This document shows positions 14,100-16,902 of a stretch of 16,902 nt of DNA, in pieces (the first letter of the stretch is position 1; each line of letters begins with the position of its first letter). A program made the position numbers and the translations under genes. The notes below the pieces were generated by a model. The model saw nothing but the letters and a program-made list of their open reading frames with translations, was not told the DNA's origin and did no database searches. Source of the DNA: DASSJT01 sp963715025 (GTDB lineage: Bacteria; Actinomycetota; Actinomycetes; Actinomycetales; Dermatophilaceae); the NCBI GenBank assembly GCA_963715025.1, contig CAVQQQ010000007.1, forward strand, positions 1-16,902, given 5' to 3'.

Positions 14100-15072
14100 T
14101 CGCGAGCTTCCCGCGGGCGTGGTGCGTGGCGAGGTGCCGCAGTGCGTCCGGGACCTCGGCCAACGGGTACGTCCGCTCGATGGAGGGGGTGACCCTCCCG
14201 GACTCGATGAGCGAGGTGAGCTCCGTGATCCCCGCGTTCGGCGTCGCCGAGACGACGACCAGGCGCTGCGGTCGTGCCGTCAGGGACCGGATCGCGACGG
14301 CAGCGATGGCGGGCATCGGCCCGACCAGCCCGCCCTCACCCGGCCCCGAGGCCGGGGAGGTGCCCACGGACAGGTACACACCCGTCGGGGTGAGGGCCCG
14401 GCGGTTCTCGGCCAGGGAGCGCGTGACGACGACGTCGACGATCACGTCGTACTGGGCCCCGAGGGCCGTGTAGTCGGACTGCTGGTAGTCGATCACCTGG
14501 TCGGCGCCGATGCCCCGCACCAGGTCGGCGTTGCGCGCGCTGCACACCCCGGTCACCTGGGCGCCCTGAGCCGCGGCGATCTGCACCGCGAAGTGGCCCA
14601 CCCCACTGGATGCCCCGTTGACCAGGACCCGCTGGCCGGGCGTGACCTGCACCTTCTGGAGCGCCTGCCAGGCGGTGAGACCGGCCAGCGGGACGGTTGC
14701 CGCCTGCTCGAACGTCAGGTTCGAGGGCTTGGGGGCGAGCTGGTCCGGGCGGACGGCCGCGTACTCCGCGTAGGCCTGCGTGGCCTCGCCGTAGACCTCG
14801 TCGCCGGGGCGCAGCCCCGAGACCGCGGCTCCGACCGCCGCCACGACGCCGGCGAGGTCGCGTCCCGGGATCTGCGTGCGCGGCCGGCGCAGCCCCGCGA
14901 CCACCCGGACCAGGCCCGGTCGCCCGGTCACGACCGCGAGGTCGCCCATGTTCACTGACGATGCCCGGACAGCGACCAGGACCTCCCGGTCACCGATCGT
15001 CGGCGGGTCGACGTCGGCCAGCCGCAGGACGCGGTCCGGACTGCCGTACTCGTGGTGCACGATCGCCCTCAT
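14089..15072 (-). CDS. MDR-family NAD(P)-dependent oxidoreductase, zinc-free type
   Basis: The protein has 327 residues of the medium-chain dehydrogenase/reductase superfamily, quinone-oxidoreductase-like. The GroES-like part covers about 1-120 (VLVAVRASSVNMGDLAVVTG, then IPGRDLAGVVAAVG and GLRPGDEVYG). The Rossmann part starts with VTPGQRVLVNGASSGVGHFA (about 143-162), the glycine-rich nucleotide loop. The cysteine/histidine set of the catalytic and structural zinc sites is absent, so it likely reduces quinones or activated alkenes or carbonyls with NADPH. ATG 15072 is chosen because GGGAGGTG lies five bases upstream; an ATG at 15087 overlaps that site. It may be transcribed with the ACT-domain gene 67 bases upstream. 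Its 3' end overlaps the TetR gene. Confidence 0.88.
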   Translation of the reverse strand: MRAIVHHEYGSPDRVLRLADVDPPTIGDREVLVAVRASSVNMGDLAVVTGRPGLVRVVAGLRRPRTQIPGRDLAGVVAAVGAAVSGLRPGDEVYGEATQAYAEYAAVRPDQLAPKPSNLTFEQAATVPLAGLTAWQALQKVQVTPGQRVLVNGASSGVGHFAVQIAAAQGAQVTGVCSARNADLVRGIGADQVIDYQQSDYTALGAQYDVIVDVVVTRSLAENRRALTPTGVYLSVGTSPASGPGEGGLVGPMPAIAAVAIRSLTARPQRLVVVSATPNAGITELTSLIESGRVTPSIERTYPLAEVPDALRHLATHHARGKLAITV

Positions 15073-15139
15073 ACGGGCACCTCCCATGGCTCCCGTGGAG
15101 TTCCTCGTCGCCCGCGGACGACCGGCGGATGCACCGGCC

Positions 15140-15664
15140 TCAGTCCGCGGAGAGCGACAGGTCCACCATCAACTCGTTGGCCAGGTCCTCGAGCACGGTC
15201 TGGAGGTCTGCGATCGGCACGCTCGGGGGAGCGAGCAGCGTCGCGGTCGCCTCGAAGAGCATCCCGCCGACCATCGGCGCCTCGCGGGTGGCGGTGTGCA
15301 GCTCCTCGATGCTGACCTGTCGTGCGGCCAGTGCCTGGGAGATGTCGTGGACGATGCCCGGCCGATCGGCGCCGACCAGCGCGAGGCTGAGTCGGGTCAT
15401 GTCGGTGGTGTCGGGTCCCTCGTCGGCGCCCCGCTCGACGGTGACATCGAGCAATCCCTGCGTCCCCAGCGGACCCAGCTCGGCGATCAGGGCCTCGGCC
15501 CGGTCGTCGGGCACCGCCACGAGGACGATCCCGGCGAACTTGCCCGCCAGGCGCGCCATCTGGCTGCGCTCCCAGCTTCCGCCGTGGTCGGCGATGACAC
15601 CGGACAGGGCAGAGACCAGACCTGATCGGTCGTCGCCGATCACCGTGAGAACCAGAGTGGCCAT
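15140..15664 (-). CDS. GcvR-like double ACT-domain protein
   Basis: The protein has 174 residues containing two ACT domains: residues about 3-75 (LVLTVIGDDRSGLVSALSGV onward) and about 88-165 (LSLALVGADRPGIVHDISQAL, then VSIEELHTATREAPMVGGML). The pair arrangement is that of GcvR, the accessory repressor of the glycine-cleavage operon in enterobacteria. In actinobacteria such proteins probably sense an amino acid, but glycine control is not shown by any neighbour here. It has no DNA-binding domain. ATG 15664 is preceded at six bases by TAGCCT (15676-15671) with no ribosome binding site, consistent with a leaderless transcript. It sits between the YkvA-type gene (35 bases upstream) and the oxidoreductase. 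Confidence 0.85.
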   Translation of the reverse strand: MATLVLTVIGDDRSGLVSALSGVIADHGGSWERSQMARLAGKFAGIVLVAVPDDRAEALIAELGPLGTQGLLDVTVERGADEGPDTTDMTRLSLALVGADRPGIVHDISQALAARQVSIEELHTATREAPMVGGMLFEATATLLAPPSVPIADLQTVLEDLANELMVDLSLSAD

Positions 15665-15670
15665 GGCGGC

Positions 15671-15676
15671 AGGCTA
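15671..15676 (-). promoter_or_regulatory. -10 box of ACT-domain gene, leaderless type
   Basis: TAGCCT matches TANNNT and ends six bases before ATG 15664. No good -35 hexamer is visible, and upstream read-through from the YkvA-type gene is also possible. Confidence 0.35.
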
Positions 15677-15699
15677 CCCTCGCGTGCCACCACCAGGCG

Positions 15700-16131
15700 T
15701 CACGAGCTGATGACCTCACCCACCACCACGCGGGCCGAGCCTGGAGTTGGCGCCGCCGGCCCCTCGTGGGCTCCCGCATCAGCCATCCAGTCCGACGGGA
15801 GGCCCTCGCCGAGGACCTCGCCGCCCCACGTCCGGTAGGCAGACGTGGCGCCCACGAGCGTGGCGATCAGCCAGGCGGCAACAGCCGCGTCGTCCATCAG
15901 GCCGGGGATGGTCAGCAGGGCCTCAGGGACAAGGTCGACAGGCGAGACGATGTAGACCAACGCCAGGGCCATCATCGCCAGGCGACCCTTGCCCAGGCCG
16001 TCGTAGCGGCCACTCAGGGTGTCCCGGACGAGACCGGGAAGGGAGGCGACCCGCTGGCCGAAGCTCTGGGGTCCCTCGGACATGACGGCTGCTGCCGCCA
16101 CTGTGTATGCAGCCTTGCGACGACGTGACAC
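15700..16131 (-). CDS. YkvA family (DUF1232) membrane protein
   Basis: The protein has 143 residues. The family signature is MALALVYIVSPVDLVPEALL followed by IPGLMDDAAVAAWLIATLVG, a hydrophobic hairpin with the conserved SP-DL-P and DD residues, at about 56-95. The N-terminal 50 residues (SRRRKAAYTVAAAAVM, then VASLPGLVRDTLSGRY) are amphipathic and basic. The tail beyond about 110 is rich in G, A and P. The role of the family is not established. GTG 16131 is chosen because GAGGAGG stands five to six bases upstream, a stronger site than anything supporting the longer frame from 16239. A palindrome at 16161-16185 lies upstream. Confidence 0.85.
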   Translation of the reverse strand: MSRRRKAAYTVAAAAVMSEGPQSFGQRVASLPGLVRDTLSGRYDGLGKGRLAMMALALVYIVSPVDLVPEALLTIPGLMDDAAVAAWLIATLVGATSAYRTWGGEVLGEGLPSDWMADAGAHEGPAAPTPGSARVVVGEVISS

Positions 16132-16160
16132 AGGCTCCTCCTCTACGGATGCCAATCCCT

Positions 16161-16185
16161 CCGGTACAACCCCCGGGGGTACCGG
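16161..16185. repeat. Imperfect palindrome upstream of YkvA-type gene
   Basis: CCGGTACAACCCCC faces GGGGGTACCGG: the arms match except for a two- to three-base bulge on the left. It lies about 20 bases beyond the ribosome binding site of the YkvA-type gene, in the 250-base divergent gap to the gene at 16382. It could be an operator. I find no clear promoter hexamers around it, and nothing else in the gap (16132-16381) that I can assign. Confidence 0.4.
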
Positions 16186-16381
16186 ATCCATACCCGCAGG
16201 CGGGTCACTCCAATCATCGCCTCGCCCCGGTACGCGCACGGCTTCCTGGGCGGTCCCTCAGCCCGACGGGGATCACGACGCCGCCGACGGGTGACCGTTG
16301 CGTGCAGTGACGTCTGCCTCTGGCTCGTGCGAGGGCGGGGGGAGATGCTGGGGGTGGAGGACTCCATCGGGAGGTGGCGAC

Positions 16382-16735
16382 ATGACCTCAACTACCACAG
16401 TCGCTCGAAGGCGACATGACGTGCGCAACGCCTGGATCAGTGTGGTGTTCATCCCGGTGTGCTTCGTGCTGGCCGACGGGGTCCTGTACGGGCTCCTCAG
16501 GCTCATGGGCATCGATGAGGCAGCCGTTCCCGAGCAGACGCCCACCCTGCTCCAAGGACTCGCCGCCGTCATCCCCTACGCGCTCGTGATGCTGGCTCCC
16601 GGCGTCGGAGCGTTCTGGTTCGGCACGAACGCCCTGAACTCCGGGGACCGCCGAGGCCGGATCCCGAGCCTCATCGGCCTGGCGTGGGGGGCCGTGGTCG
16701 TGGTCGGCGTGCTGGTCCTCGTCGTCCTCGGATGA
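16382..16735 (+). CDS. Small membrane protein, unknown family
   Basis: The protein has 117 residues. After a basic start (TSTTTVARRRHDVRNA) there are three hydrophobic segments, at about 18-40 (WISVVFIPVCFVLADGVLYG), 57-80 (LQGLAAVIPYALVMLAPGVG) and 97-117 (IGLAWGAVVVVGVLVLVVLG), the last ending at the C-terminus. A short charged loop NSGDRRGRIPS precedes the third. I do not recognise the family and propose no function. ATG 16382 has GGGAGGTGG at seven bases; the frame is open to an upstream ATG at 16298 but that extension is glycine-rich and unlike the rest. The sequence after the stop, to the end of the window, shows no further gene. Confidence 0.75.
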   Translation: MTSTTTVARRRHDVRNAWISVVFIPVCFVLADGVLYGLLRLMGIDEAAVPEQTPTLLQGLAAVIPYALVMLAPGVGAFWFGTNALNSGDRRGRIPSLIGLAWGAVVVVGVLVLVVLG

Positions 16736-16902
16736 GCAATGGGGGAGGGCTCATGCGGATCTGGACAGAGCACGTTCGACGGCACGTCCCTTGAAGACCC
16801 CTCCCATGCCGTGAGTTGATCCTTGCCCACCGCAGATTCGCCCAAGGACCATGGCTATCTGGACGCAGGTATCTCCATGTGACGTGGACTCGTCAACGCC
16901 TA

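Noticed and set aside
16739..16812. Possible large inverted repeat (ATGGGGGAGGG facing CCCCTCCCAT)
   Set aside because: The arms are short and imperfect and the loop is over 50 bases, well within chance for GC-rich sequence.

Overview
The window is high-GC DNA with strongly GC-biased third codon positions, frequent GTG starts, a TipA-like MerR regulator, and several genes whose start codon sits 6-7 bases after a TANNNT -10 box with no ribosome binding site. Together these point to an actinobacterial chromosome. I cannot name the genus from sequence alone.

Left part (1-7420). After a poorly coding stretch (1-687) and one intact small gene for a GYD-domain protein (688-1011) comes a graveyard of mobile DNA. 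In order it holds an integrase C-terminal scrap (1159-1254), an IS701-like element with 51-bp inverted repeats (1254-2826), an IS110-family transposase on the minus strand (2841-3953) with a non-coding upstream flank where a bridge RNA would be expected, a second integrase scrap (4210-4428), a broken MFS-transporter/HAD-hydrolase gene pair (4619-5685, minus), and a broken IS1634-like transposase (5795-7420). Every sizeable reading frame here is interrupted by single-base-type frameshifts, nine in all by my reading (IS701 1, IS110 3, HAD 1, MFS 2, IS1634 2). The IS1634 gene ends abruptly near 7420, where it abuts the surviving 5' end of a secreted nuclease gene on the other strand.

Right part (7580-16902). 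This looks like ordinary, intact chromosome. On the minus strand lie a secreted coiled-coil protein (coupled by an ATGA overlap to the truncated nuclease), a TipA-type MerR regulator with a textbook 19-bp-spaced promoter and perfect dyad, a nested hairpin, a LysE-type exporter and a DUF429 protein. A GNAT acetyltransferase (plus) converges on a DUF2237 protein. A DUF6326 membrane protein and a TetR-family repressor are divergent and share a short control region with twin palindromes. An MDR oxidoreductase, a double-ACT-domain (GcvR-like) protein and a YkvA/DUF1232 protein follow on the minus strand, and a small three-helix membrane protein (plus) closes the window.

The best regulatory signals are the autoregulatory-looking MerR promoter (9659-9689) and the twin TetR-type operators (13366-13395). 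I found no CRISPR array, tRNA or rRNA. I see no clearly new multi-gene defence or biosynthetic system. The most unusual elements are the possible IS110 bridge-RNA region, the cysteine-free TipA homologue, and the frameshift-dense island with its sharp boundary near 7420.
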